From: Selaginella tamariscina
Lineage: Eukaryota; Streptophyta; Lycopodiopsida; Selaginellales; Selaginellaceae
Reading direction: 5' to 3'
DNA: 64,000 bases
Assembly: GCA_003024785.1 (NCBI GenBank)
Contig: PUQB01000076.1
Span: 584,148 to 648,147, forward strand
How positions within the stretch are numbered: the stretch's first letter is position 1; each line of letters starts with the position of its first letter. The notes under the pieces were generated by a model. That model saw nothing but the letters and a program-made list of their open reading frames with translations. It had not been told where the DNA came from and did no database searches. The translations under genes were made by a program, and so were the position numbers. Below, piece by piece: positions 1 to 11,223 of the stretch.

Positions 1-107
1 ATCTGAATTAAGATGGCAAGATGGTTCTACATATTCTAGGCTGAATTTTAATAATACAACCCGGAAGAACAACTCATATTGGTCCTATTGTAAGAAAAAG
101 GCAATTC

Positions 108-2314
108 ATGGGTTGTAGATCTTCCCCTGCAAGTTTCAGTAAAAGGGTGAAGATGGATCCTACATCTTCCGAAAGTGTTACGAGCATTTCCACGATTGAC
201 TGCTGCAAGAAGAAGTGTTGTCAGATGGTAGACCGGAATGAAATTACCCAATGTAGACATGTCTTTTGTACGCTCACCCAAAAGCAAAGGCATGAGTTTG
301 TATATGCTGCACTAATTGGGTGTATTGATGGAATGGCCTCGAACATAGATTATCAGAGTACATCCATGGTATTTAATAAGGTGGCTATCTGCTTCAAAGC
401 TTGGTACAGTATATACGGGATCCCAAAGACCACGTTCTACCGTCGGAGGGATGAGTGGCTAGATGACGCGAACCTCAGTACATGGGAACACTCACTTGGT
501 CAAAACCCGCTCTCACATATGGCAGCCATAAATACTCAAGGCTTTTGTGAAAGCAAATTCAAACAAGATGCCTCACAAATGCCGAACCACAAATACAGGG
601 GTCAGGGAAAATCTCAAGGTTTTCCTTCAATCTACAATCAATTGAAGCTGTGTAAACATGTAAACAAGTGCCTCAATTTGATGGGGCTCCAAGCAATTTG
701 CATTGGTACCTTCAATAACATATGGAATACTCATTTTAAGGATGTGGAGATTGCAAAACACTCTAGCTTTTCCAAGTGTGACACTTGTACATCATTGAAG
801 GCTGTAGAGGCTTGTGCAAAAACCTTGGTGGAGATCACTGCCATTCAAAAGAAGATGGAGGCCCACATGATTGCACAACAAACTTGCCGGTTTTAGTACT
901 ATGCACATCGCATGCTTTCTGTGTCACACCCATTAGAGTACCTGTGCTTGATCCATGACAAGATGGATCATTCAAAGACCAACATTCTAAAGCTCGTTGC
1001 AACACCAAAGTACCTTGGAAATGTCATAAAATTTTCGATTTCATTGACAGGTGTGTTAACACATGGACACAGTTGTGAGTTATATAGACACTTTTCACTT
1101 CCACATTGGTCTAGCGACTCCAATTTCACTATTGGGTCGTTAGCCATGTGTTTCAGAAACCTTGAAGCCCACTCACAGACAAGTCCTATCAGTGATCTCA
1201 AAGTGAAGAAACAACACCTTCAACCTTTACATAATGCTCTCATGAACACGTCTGCACTTGAGGCTACTTGGAATATGAGAGGCATTGTTAGTAACCTGCA
1301 CAAAAAACAGATGGCCCTGTTGAGAGTTCTGGTTTAGTGGAGAGATCTAGCTCAAATAGTGTACATTTGTCCTCAACATCAAATAAGCTTCCTTGTCATT
1401 TGCTTTTACAGATGGATAATTGTGCAGGCGAGAACAAAAATAGGTAAATCATTTTACTTAAGGGTTTCTCAAGCTCATACTTACTTTTATTTTCTAGATA
1501 TGTGCTAGCATACTTGTCAATGCTTGTTGCTAAAGGTGTGTTTGGGACAATCACGCTTAGTTTCCTTATGGTTGGTCACACTCATGAAGATATTGATGCG
1601 TTCTTCAGCAAGGTCTCCAACTCTACAAAAGGACAAGTGCACTTACCTTATCGCATATGATGAATCTTTTTGAAAATTGCATCTCCAAAAAAAGTTATGC
1701 TTTGCTTGTGATTGAGGTGCCAGAATTCAAAAAAATTCTCAAGGAGTATATAAAAGAGGGGAGTGATTCTTTAGTTGGTCACCTTGTGCCGCTACAATTC
1801 TTTTTCTTCATACGAGATGGTATACCTATTATGCAGTACAAGTTACGGTCATTAGAGTAGGAGTGGTTACCGAAAGAGGGCTTAATGCTCTTCAAAAGTG
1901 GAGAGGATGGAAAGCCACTTCTCCCAGAAGGACAACTAGACCCTATTCCATTGAGTGTCCAGCTCAAGGAACAAGAGGTTATTATTGATGGCATCAAAAA
2001 ATATGTGCATGGGTTCAAAAATAGATGCCAAAGAATTCTGATAAGGCAACTAGTTATTCAGAATTATATAAACATGGGTCGACTATTGGAGACTATTGTT
2101 CGAGAGTTAGAAGGGCCTACTGTCACAAGTACATAATTGCAACACCCTTTTTGGCCTAAAAAAGGTGGAGAGGAGATTGAAATGACATCACTGAGCATAG
2201 ACGACATAGAAGCCAGTAGTGATGTGGAAGTGCAAACCCCACACTTTGTTGGACAAAAGAACCAAAAACTTAAAGTATACTTTGATTGCTGCAAGGATCT
2301 TCAAAAACTAATGA
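108..2314 (+). pseudogene. DUF7869-type transposon-like gene, 5' part (decayed)
   Basis: Three reading frames together resemble the plant/animal DUF7869 proteins, which are widely repeated and probably mobile-element derived. Visible motifs are YLCLIHDKMDH (about 942-974), DNCAGENKNR spanning the splice site near 1443, and VGHTHEDIDAFFSK (about 1574-1615). The gene is broken by in-frame TAG codons at 894-896 and 1858-1860, a frame change near the A-run at 1300-1310, and another after about 1640. A 54-bp GT-AG intron at 1444-1497 joins N-R-Y in frame. The end at 2314 is the insertion point of a Gypsy element, and the rest of the gene resumes at 8210. The enzymatic role is unknown. A DDE/RNase H-like fold is my inference from the spaced Asp/Glu motifs. 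Family recognition is from memory of conserved motifs, without a search. Confidence 0.72.
1444..1497 (+). other. 54-bp GT-AG intron in DUF7869-type pseudogene
   Basis: Donor AG|GTAAAT and acceptor TTCTAG|AT. Removal joins ENKN-R to YVLAY in one frame across the most conserved motif, so this is a real intron rather than a frameshift. Its length matches the introns of the host genes at 52-64 kb. Confidence 0.75.
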
Positions 2315-2814
2315 TGTCAAGTCACGATCTAGGAACAAAGAACTAAGCAGAATTCCGAGAACAAGGAAGTTTGACTCAAAAGCAGGACAGGGAGCAGGAC
2401 AGGAACTGGAGCAGGACAGGAACTAGGAACCATGAACAAGACAAGAGAAAGAGGCAAGGAGGAGACAAAACAAGATTGATCATAAAAAGATTGGTGTTGA
2501 TAGTAACTAATTGTACAACAATTAGGTCGGAGCTTTTATACTCACAACTCTAAGTTAATCTGGTCGTGAGTCTAATCTGGTCATGAGCTAAAAATAGTGA
2601 CCCTTATCCTCTAGGCATATCCTGTAGTATATCCTATAGGTATATCCTGTAGGAATATCTTGTAGGCAGGCACATCTGTAGTAGTATATCCTATAAGAAT
2701 ATCCTGTAGGTATATCTTATAGGAATATCCTGTAGGCATATCCTGTAGGTATATCCTATAGGCATATCATGTAACTCGTATCCTGTATCCTGCATCTTGT
2801 ATCGGGTTATGACA
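2315..2814 (-). repeat. Family-1 LTR (3' LTR of copy 1)
   Basis: 500 bp, beginning TGTCAAGTCACG and ending GGGTTATGACA on the plus strand. It contains an array of about 12-bp units of the form TATCCTRTAGGN at 2610-2780; the unit core CCTATAGG is a palindrome. The partner LTR at 7835-8209 is 125 bp shorter because it lacks the part around 2490-2600. Confidence 0.85.
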
Positions 2815-2815
2815 A

Positions 2816-4400
2816 CACCTCCTTCCTAAGGATGAGTTCCACGAGTCTTGGGACCTGGTTTAGCAGGATAACGCCAATGAAAAGCAACAACTTTGGAAGA
2901 AGCATGGAGTAAATTGAATGCAGGTTCCTAAGTGCGATCGGTAGGCAAATAACCTTTCCAATCCACCAAGTATTGAAGTTGGCAGCGATGAAGACAAGAA
3001 TCAAGGATGGCTGCAACTTCGTACTCAAGTTCACCGTCAATGACCACATGAGGGGGAAGAGAAGAAGCACGACTAGGAAGAGAAGAGCACGATTAGGAAG
3101 AGAAGAAGATGATATGACTCCAACAAAGAGTGTGAAACACAGGATGAAATTTCACCGTAGATGGTAACTCGAGTCGGAAAGCTACAGGATTGACCTCAGC
3201 CGCAATTCTGTAAGGGCCCAATCGTTGAAAATCCAATTTAGAAGAAGGCCTGTTTGTGCGAATATGCCAACGAAGAAGCCACACGAGATCACCAATCTTG
3301 TATGCAGTGTCAGTTGACGATGAGCATCAACATGACGCTTGTATCATTCCTATGCCTGTTGAAGATGAACCCGGAGATCCTCATGTACCTGACGAAAATG
3401 CTGGAGACAATCCTGTACTACAAGAGCGGAAAAAAGAAAGCAGGAGGAGCAAACTTAAAACGTGGATGGTAGCCTGTAAGAGCAAAGAAAGGTGTCTGGC
3501 CTGTAGATGCGTGAATGGAGTTGTTGTAGGCAAACTCCGCCATTGGAAGAAGGTCCAACCAGTTGTCCTGTTGGTAATTGATGAAGTAGCGAAGATATTG
3601 CTCCAAGGTCTGAATCGTGCGTTCTGACTACCCATCAATTTTGTGGTATCTTGAAGAAAGGTTCACTTTAACTGTAAACTTCGGAGAAGTTCTCGTCAAA
3701 ACTTGGACATGAAATGTGGGCCTTGATCAGAAACAATGCTCTCAGGAAGACCATGGTGTCGGAATACTTCGCGGATCACCAACTCAGCGGTTGTCTGGCC
3801 TGTAGCAGTCTTGTAACATGGTAGGAAATGAGCCTGTTTGGTGAAATGGTCAACCACACAAGAATTGCATCAAATCCATGAGAAGGAGGAAGATCTGTGA
3901 GGAAATCTATAGAAATGGATCTCCAAGGAGCAGAAGGAACAGGAAGAGGACAAGAAGACTAGAGGGCGCGTGACGAGGCATCTTCGATGTTGGAGGTGTC
4001 ACAACTCCGTACAAACTTGTCCACAAAACCTCGCAACCTAGGCCACCAATAATTGTGAGTCACCAACTCAACTGTCTTGGCCACACCAAAATGTCCTATA
4101 GCGAGGTATCATGACAATCCTGTACCACATGAGTCCTACAAACACCAACAGGAACGTACAGGAGACCTTTCCGGTACATGAGTCCGTCCTGTATGGCAAA
4201 CAACTTATAGTCTGTACATGAACTAGAGGAAGAAGAACTTGCAATGTTAGAACTAATGTGTGAAAGCACATTCCTTGCCAAGTCGTCTGTAGCCAATTAC
4301 AAACGGATGTCCTGTAGAGTGTGGAATCTGCTGGAGCCTGATGAACTTGTAGTGCTGCAAGCCGAAGTCGATTAGGACCCAACAACACTTGCTTTTGACA
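2816..4400 (-). pseudogene. Family-1 integrase with C-terminal chromodomain (decayed)
   Basis: Minus-strand fragments give the integrase zinc-binding start (GHFGVAKTVELV near 4060), core motifs [14 protein letters not shown] and [32 protein letters not shown] (about 3480-3540) and the [16 protein letters not shown] region (3093-3230). The last about 75 codons (2816-3050) read as a chromodomain with YLVDWKGY, but a TAG replaces the expected Trp before E-P. The chromodomain places family 1 among the chromoviruses. Frameshifts separate most blocks, so no functional enzyme remains. Confidence 0.78.
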
Positions 4401-4401
4401 G

Positions 4402-5720
4402 TTATATGCAGGATCGCCCGGGTCGGTGCAAGGTATGAGTGCCTAGACAATGCATCTGCCTTTTGCCATTTTGAAAACTAGGCCTATAGATGATGACGAA
4501 ATCAAAATGTAATAGGAACTCTGCCCACCTAGCCTGTCGTCGATGAGAACTCGAGCCGTTTGAAAATACTCCAGGTTCTTGTGATCCATAAGAACTTGTA
4601 CAGGATGCGCAGCACCTTCTAGGAAATGTCGCCACTCCTCAAACGAATTCACAATGGCCTTGAGTTCCTTGTTGTGAATCTCGTAATTGATCTTCGCCGA
4701 AAGAAACTTATGAGAGTGAAAAGCTATAGGATGAAGCAACTTGTCTTCTCCAACTTGTGATGGAACAGATCCTACTGCAAAATCTGAGGCATCTGCTTCA
4801 ACAAGAAGGGACAAGAAGGATCAGGATGTGCTAAAATTGGAGCTGTCGTGAAGGCGTCCTTAAGTGTTGTGAATGCATGTTCCGCCTTGTCGGACCAAGA
4901 GAACACTCCTGTGCGCTTGGTGAGTTTCGTGAGTGGAAGTACATGCTTGGAGAAATCCTGTATGAAACGCCTGTAGAAGTTTGCAAAAGCCAAGAAAACA
5001 TTATACGTCTCGTACAGACTTGGGCCTCTCCCACTTCGTGATAGTCTTCACCTTGTGCATGTCCATGGAAACGCCAGCAAGAGAAACAATGTAGCCAAAG
5101 AAGTCCACAGTATCCATGTCAAAGAAACACTTCTCCAACTTCGCATACATGCCATGCTCGCGAAGCCTCTGTAGGACTAATCTACATGCTTGTCATGAGC
5201 CGCTTGGTCCTTGGAGAAAATCAAAATGTCATCGAGGTAGATTACCAAAAACTAGTCCAAGAAGTCATGAACGATGTCGTTCATCATGTGTTGGAACATG
5301 GCTGGGGCATTGGTAAGTCCGAAAAGCATCACCGTGTATTCGAAGTGTCCATACTTTGTACCCTAGATGAATCCGTACAAAGATTGTAAGCCCCTCGTAA
5401 GTTGATCTTCGTGAACATCTTTGCTTCTTGCAACCGATCGAGAAGTTCTGAGATCAATGGCAATAGGTATCGGTTCCGAATGGTGACTTGATTCAAACCT
5501 GTATAGTCCACAACCAAACGTAAACTCCTATTTTTCTTCTTGAAAAAGAAGATAGGTGCTCATGTAGATGACTTTGAGTGACGAATGAAGTTGGATGCCA
5601 AGTTTTCCTCAATGTATTGACAAAGAGACCTCCAATTTGTAGGTGACAGTGTATAAATTGGTCCGAACGGTGGAGTCTTTCCTTTCACAAAATCGATAGG
5701 ACAGTCGTAGGACCTGTGAA
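4402..5720 (-). pseudogene. Family-1 reverse transcriptase-RNase H (decayed)
   Basis: Minus-strand pieces include [19 protein letters not shown] and [11 protein letters not shown] (5329-5517), the RT tail NFYRRFIQDFSKHVLPLTKL (4772-4993) and the RNase H segment [13 protein letters not shown] ... [14 protein letters not shown] (4443-4814). Order and spacing fit Ty3/Gypsy pol. Multiple frameshifts break the frame and the YxDD block is not readable in one frame. Confidence 0.8.
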
Positions 5721-6573
5721 CAGGAAGAACTGCAGCCTTGTGCTTGTCAAAAACATCTGAAAGGAGTGATACTTGGATGGCAGGGAAGAAGGAGGAGAAG
5801 AAGAAATAACAGGAGAAGGAGATTGAAAAACAGGGGAGTCAGATATAGGAAAGGTAGAAGAGGACGTAGGAGTTACTTGGAAGGCAAAAAGATGAAAAGG
5901 AGCAGGATCAGTGGCAAGTTCATGCATGGTAGTGGTAAGAACTCGGAGAGGAGAAGGAGGGAGCTGTGATTGAAAAAGAGGAAGATCTTGGGGGTGGAAC
6001 AAAAGAAGAGTAATGAAAAGAGGCAGGATTGGGAGAAACATGTGTGGAATTGACAAGTGGAAGAATCCTGTACAGAAGTCCGTGGATGCACAGGAGTGAG
6101 GAGAGCTGTGAGTGTGCTGACAAACCAATAGGAGGTGGATCTGTTGAGGAGGAACCTTTACACTATACAGGATTGGAAGAACCCTGTACAGGAATTTGCG
6201 AACTTACAGAGTGGAGAGAGCTGCGGATGTGCTGAGGAACTGACATGAGGTGAATCCTGTCGAGGAGGAGTCTTCAACACTGATACAAGAACAGGCACGG
6301 TCAATCCTGTAGCTTGTACTGCCTCAAACACTAAGGATGTATCCTGCACACAGGAAGGTATAGGATTGATCCTAATTGCTGGAGAGGAAAATGTGAGTCC
6401 TAGACCTCCAATCGATCTGAGGATTTACAACAACGAACCATGGCATGCCCAAAATGATGGGAGTCGACCGAGTCTTGATCAAGTTGAAGGAAATCGAACA
6501 GTTGAATGCGCCATGACTGCAAGAGAGAGGTTTGGTAGCATGGGCAACTGCACTAGAAGCAATCAGACGACCA

Positions 6574-7738
6574 TCACTCTACAGGAACTACACGCTTCAA
6601 CTTCACCATCGGAATGCCATGTTGAGTTGCAAAAGTGTCATCCATGAAGCATGCATTTGCACCAGTGTCTAACAGGGCAAACTCCTTGAGCTCTTGATTA
6701 TTGAGATGAATGTGTACAGGAAACTTAGTGATGGAATGGTATAGCAGCACCAATGGAGCTGCACCTACGTCCAACTTCGTGGCTCCTAAACAAGTGACAT
6801 TGAAGTTTTCTGACTGAACTTCAGCTTCAACTTCACGCGTCTTGAACTTCCTGGCTTTAATAGGACATTCCGCCGCCTTGTGTCCTGCTTCACCACAATA
6901 CAAACATAGATTCTCACTGCAGCGACATTGCTTCTCAGCAGCGGAAAGTGAGCCACGCTTATTTTCAACCTCCATAGGAACTACTCAAGAAGGTGTTGCA
7001 GGAGTATGTACCACAGCTGCAGGATTGGTTTTGTGACGGGATTTTTCCTGACGACGCTCGAACAAGCGGTTGTCACATCGAACGGCCTGTTGCATGATCC
7101 CGCTAATGTTTGGCATTCGATAACGTAAGGAGAAGGTCCTTCATGTCATCCCTCAACCCAAAACGGAAGTGTTCAATCAATGCAGTCTCGTCCATGGAAT
7201 GTTCGTGCAAAGTTGCTGAAATTCGATGCATAGACGGAAGCTGGTCGAGATCCTTGTGTGAGTTTCGTAACTTCGTGCATGCGGAACGGTACTTATCGGG
7301 ATCTCCAAAGCAAGCTTCAAAGGCAGCCATGAAACCTTCAAAGTCTTCCATCAATGGGTCGTCACTCTCCAGCAAAGGGGCAACCCAAGCCCGTGGAGAT
7401 CCAACTAGTAGGGATGCCAAAAGGCAACCTTTTATGCATCAGTCGAGTAGCGGCGTGGTTGCATGCGGATCAAAAGCCTGATTATTCAGGAACCCTTGGA
7501 AATCGGCATGATTACCATTGAACTTTTCGGCATGCTGATTTTCGGCTCCGAAGAAGTGTTCGATGAGAGGAAACCATGGATGCTTGAGAGAGAGCTTGCA
7601 CAGCAGCCTTGGAGGATGCATCAGCAGCTACATGCGCCGCGTTGGTGGAACCTTGCAATCTATGACCACTTGGTGCAAAGTGGCAAGCTCATGAAGCAAT
7701 ATTTGGTGCTTGCGTTGAAATTGCTCAAAATCGGCCAT
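6574..7738 (-). pseudogene. Family-1 gag and aspartic protease (decayed)
   Basis: On the minus strand gag begins at an ATG near 7738 (MADFEQFQRK). It continues through a retrotransposon-gag domain (MEDFEGFMAAFEACFGDPDK, 7103-7420) to a CCHC zinc knuckle (CLYCGEAGHKAAEC) and retropepsin motif ALLDTGANACFMDD (6574-6975). Gag packages element RNA and the protease matures the polyprotein. At least two frame changes interrupt the frame. The same block recurs in the truncated copy at 8931-10548. Confidence 0.8.
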
Positions 7739-7834
7739 GATCTATGAAAGAAAAAAGGAAGAAAACAAAGGAGAAGAATCAAGGAAAAAAAGTAGTTAGA
7801 AATCGGAAAGCTATGAAAGTAATTACTATCAAAT

Positions 7835-8209
7835 TGTCAAGCCACGATCCAGGAACAAGGAAGTGAGCAGGATTCCGAGAACAAGGAAGCTTGACTCAGA
7901 AGCAGGACAAGGAGCACAACAGGGAGCAGGACAGGAACTGGAGTAGGACAGGAACTAGGAACCAAGAACAAGACAAGAGCAGGAGGCAAGGAGCAAGACA
8001 AGACAAGATTGATCGTAGAAAGATAGGAATATCCTATAGGTATATCATGTAGGAATATCCTATAGGTATATCATGTAGGAATATCCTACAGGCACATCCT
8101 GTAGGTATATCCTATAGGAATATCCTGTAGGCATATCCTATAGGTATATCCTATAGGCATATCCTGTAACCCGTATCCTACATCTTGCATCTTGTATCGG
8201 GTCGTGACA
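7835..8209 (-). repeat. Family-1 LTR (5' LTR of copy 1)
   Basis: 375 bp, TGTCAAGCCACG...GGGTCGTGACA on the plus strand. It is homologous to 2315-2814 but has an internal deletion; the 12-bp TATCCTATAGGN array is at 8030-8170. It adjoins the gag start, so it is the 5' LTR in element sense. Confidence 0.83.
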
Positions 8210-8520
8210 AATAATGGTCCTCATTACTCCAGATGTGTCATATAATCAGCCTATTTGGATGGGTCAAATTATTAACACACCTGAAGTAATCACAAAAAAT
8301 AGTATGGTTAAGGTTGCATAATTCAAACCACAAAAAAGGCGACACAAAAAGGAGAGCGAAAGATATAATGGATGCCTAGAAAAAACATGCTCTCCCAATT
8401 AAAAAGACCCAGCATGTTTTATAAATGTTAAATCCATTCGATATGGGTGGATGTTAAGAAACGTTGATAAAGTCACGATTAATAAAACTGCAAGAGAATG
8501 TATGTTTTCTGAAGCTTAAA
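8210..8520 (+). pseudogene. DUF7869-type gene, 3' part resumed after the Gypsy insertion
   Basis: Immediately after the right LTR the frame MVLITPDVSYNQPIWMGQII continues the gene broken at 2314. Removing 2315-8209 plus one target-duplication copy gives an uninterrupted codon series across the junction. A stop (TAA) follows ...MVKVA; further open sequence reaches another TAA near 8518-8520 (ending ECMFSEA), the probable original C-terminus. This supports insertion into an existing gene-like element rather than chance adjacency. Confidence 0.68.
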
Positions 8521-8930
8521 ACAATTACAAAATTATAAAATATCGTATATTTAAATTCATAATTATTATAAATCTTTAATAATAGTACCAAATTGTTTAC
8601 TTAACTATATAAAATTATAAAAAGATATGGAAGATTGACTATATTATTATAGGATTTTGTATATTAGGCCTATATAATCTTAAATATAATATATTATATA
8701 ATTTAATACCTTCTACTTTTATAATGTTATTAATTTTTGTTCAATGAATGCTATAATTTATTAAAGGGTCGATTACAAAATAGAATATTTTAAAGAATAT
8801 TCTATTTTCAAACATATATTCTAAAGAATATTCCTTTAATATTAGAAAATGCTAATTAAATAACTAAAATTGCTAATTATTATGAAATGGGACTATAGCC
8901 ATGCCCATTTTAGTTACAACTTGCATACTT
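8521..8930. other. AT-rich spacer, no gene seen
   Basis: Very AT-rich, with repeated AAAGAATATTC-type words (8760-8840) and no open frame or recognisable element. It may be the 3' flank of the DUF7869-type element; I could not find terminal inverted repeats by eye. Confidence 0.5.
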
Positions 8931-10940
8931 ATAGGAGTGGAGAGAGTTTGCAGATGTGTTGATGAAGGGACATAAGTGAATCCTATCGAGGAGGAATCTT
9001 CAACACTGATACATGAACATGCACGGTCAATCTTGTAGTTTGTTCTGCCTCAGACACTAAGATCATATCCTACACGCAAGAAGGTATCTTGACTGCTGGA
9101 GAGGAAAACGTGAGCATCCTAAAACTCCAATCGATCTGAAGATTTACAACCACGAACCATGGCATGCCTAAAAACAATGAGAGTCGTTCGAGTCTTGATT
9201 AAGTTGAAGGAAATCGAACAGTTGAATGCGCTATGAGTGCAAGAGAGAGGTGTGGTAGCATGAGTAACTGCGCCAAAAGCAATTAGATAACCATCTGTAA
9301 CTTCTACAGGAACTGCACGCTTCAACTTCACCACCGGAATGCCATGCTGAGTTGCAAAAGTGTTATACATGAAACATGCATTTGCACCAGTGTTTAACAA
9401 GGCAAACTCCTTGAGCTCCCAATTATTGAGGCAAATGTGTACAGGAAACTTGAGTGATGGAATGGTGTGAGCAGCACCAATGGAGTCTGCACCTATGTCC
9501 AACTTCGCGGCTCCTAGACGAAGTGGACATTGAAGTTTTCAAACTGGACTTTAGCTTCAACTTTACGCATCTTGAACTTCCTGGTTTTAATAGGACATTC
9601 TATCACCTTGTGTCCTACTTCACCACAATACAAGCATAAGTTCTCACCGCGACGACGTTGCTTCTCAAATTGTATTTATCAACCTCCATAGGAACTACTC
9701 CAGAAAGTGTCATAGGAATATGTGCTACAATTATAAGATTGGCTTGTAGGTATTGATGGGATTTTCCCTAACGACGCTTGAATAAACGGTTGTCGCAGCG
9801 AACAGCCTGTTACATGATGTTCGTTAAGGTTTGGGCAACTGGTAACATAAGGAGAAGGTCCTTCACATCATCCCTCAACCCAAAATGAAAGTGTTCGATC
9901 AATGCAATCTCCCATGGAATGTTCGTGCAAAGTTGTTGAAATTTGGATGCATAGATGGAAGCTGGTCGGAATCCTTGTGTGAGCTTCCTTAACTTTGTGC
10001 ATGTGGAACGATACTTATCGAATTTCCAAAGCAGGCTTCAAAGGCAACCATAAATCCTTCAAAATCTTCCATCAATGGGTTGTCACGCTCCAACAAAGGG
10101 GCAACCCAAGCCCATGGAGATCCAACTAGTAAAGATGCCAAAAGGCCAACCTTTTGTGCATCAATTGAGTAGCGGCGTGGTTGCATATAAATCAAAAGTC
10201 TGATTTGATTCAGGAAACTTTGGAAATCGGCGCGATTACCACTGAACTTCTTAGCATGCTGATCTTTGGCTCTGAAGAAGAGTTGATGAAGAGAAACCAC
10301 GAATGCTTGAGAGAGAGCCTACGTAGCAGCCTTGGAGGATGCATCAGCAGCTGCATGCGCCTGCGTTGGTGGAACCTTGCAGATTTGTGACTACTTGGCG
10401 CAAAGTGGCTAGCTCATGAAGCAACATTTGGTGCTCACATTGAAATTGCTCAAAATCTGCCATGATCCGTGAAAGAAAGAAGGAGAACAAGGGAGAAAAC
10501 AAAAAATAACTGAAAATCAAGGAGCTATGAAAATAGTTATTATCAAACTGTCAAGCCACGATTCAAGAGCAAGGAGGCTTGACCCAAGAGCAAGGAGGCT
10601 TGATTCAAGAGCAGGACAAGAACTAGGAACAAGACGAGAACAAGAGGCAAGGAGCAAGACAAGAACGATTGTAGAATGATTGGTGTTGATAATAACTAAT
10701 TATATAACAATTAGGTCAGAGCTTTTATGCTCACAACCCCAAAAGCTAATCTAGGCATGAGCTAAAAATATACTCCAAGAGCTAATCTAGTCATGAGCTA
10801 AAAATAATGTCCTTTATCCTGTAGGTATATCATGTAAGCATATCTTATAAGTATATCATGTAGGCATATCTTATAGGTATATCATGTAGGCATATCCTGT
10901 TCCATATCTTGTATCATGTATCATGTATCGAGTCGTGACA
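8931..10940 (-). mobile_element. Truncated family-1 Gypsy copy 2 (gag-protease plus 5' LTR)
   Basis: Collinear with 6205-8209 of copy 1. The protease-like stretch FALLNTGANACFMYNTFATQ (9119-9502) has Asp replaced by Asn. The gag fragment EDFEGFMVAFEACFG (9989-10300) follows, then an LTR at 10549-10940. All of pol and the other LTR are missing. The low end around 8931 has no LTR boundary, consistent with truncation by deletion. More diverged and AT-shifted than copy 1. Confidence 0.8.
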
Positions 10941-10983
10941 GCAGACATATCCTGTATCCCATATCCTGTATTGGGTTGTGACA
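10549..10983 (-). repeat. Family-1 LTR of copy 2 with a duplicated terminus
   Basis: Begins TGTCAAGCCACG; a first end AGTCGTGACA falls at 10931-10940. A further 43 bp of CATATCCTGTAT-type sequence ends again in GGGTTGTGACA at 10983, so the LTR terminus is present twice. The 12-bp CCTRTAGG units are at about 10810-10900. Confidence 0.7.
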
Positions 10984-11223
10984 TAGAGGGGTTGTCCTTG
11001 CCTACTTTTCTGATGACTCCGTGGGTTCTTGCTGTTCCCTTTGGTTGCCCTGACTTGATCCGATCCACTCTCCCTCCCCTGTCTAGAGCTATGCCGGTAT
11101 TGAAGTCGTATTTTAGCCAATCAAATCGGCGGTCATGATACCGATATGACCGGCCATGGAAAGCTTTCGCTTGGACCCAACCCGAATTTTGTAGATCCTG
11201 CTAGTGACAACCGGAACCATGTA

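Larger units (their letters stand above)
2315..8209 (-). mobile_element. Ty3/Gypsy chromovirus-like LTR retrotransposon, family 1, copy 1
   Basis: The element runs on the minus strand between two related LTRs (2315-2814 and 7835-8209) with TGTCA...TGACA ends. Reading from high to low coordinate it shows gag (from about 7738), a zinc knuckle CLYCGEAGHKAAEC, an aspartic protease ALLDTGANACF, RT, RNase H, integrase and a C-terminal chromodomain. Flanks read AATGA on the left and AATAA on the right, a 4/5 match that fits a decayed 5-bp target duplication. It sits inside the DUF7869-type gene. Every domain carries stops or frameshifts, so it is inactive. Between protease and RT lies a Ser/Pro-rich low-complexity stretch (5700-6130). 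Confidence 0.88.

Noticed and set aside
2610..2780. CRISPR-like array in the 12-bp repeats
   Set aside because: Units are 12 bp, contiguous without spacers, and lie inside retrotransposon LTRs of a plant genome.
5685..6128. 147-codon Ser/Pro-rich minus-strand frame as a secreted protein
   Set aside because: It is the low-complexity spacer between protease and RT of the family-1 element.
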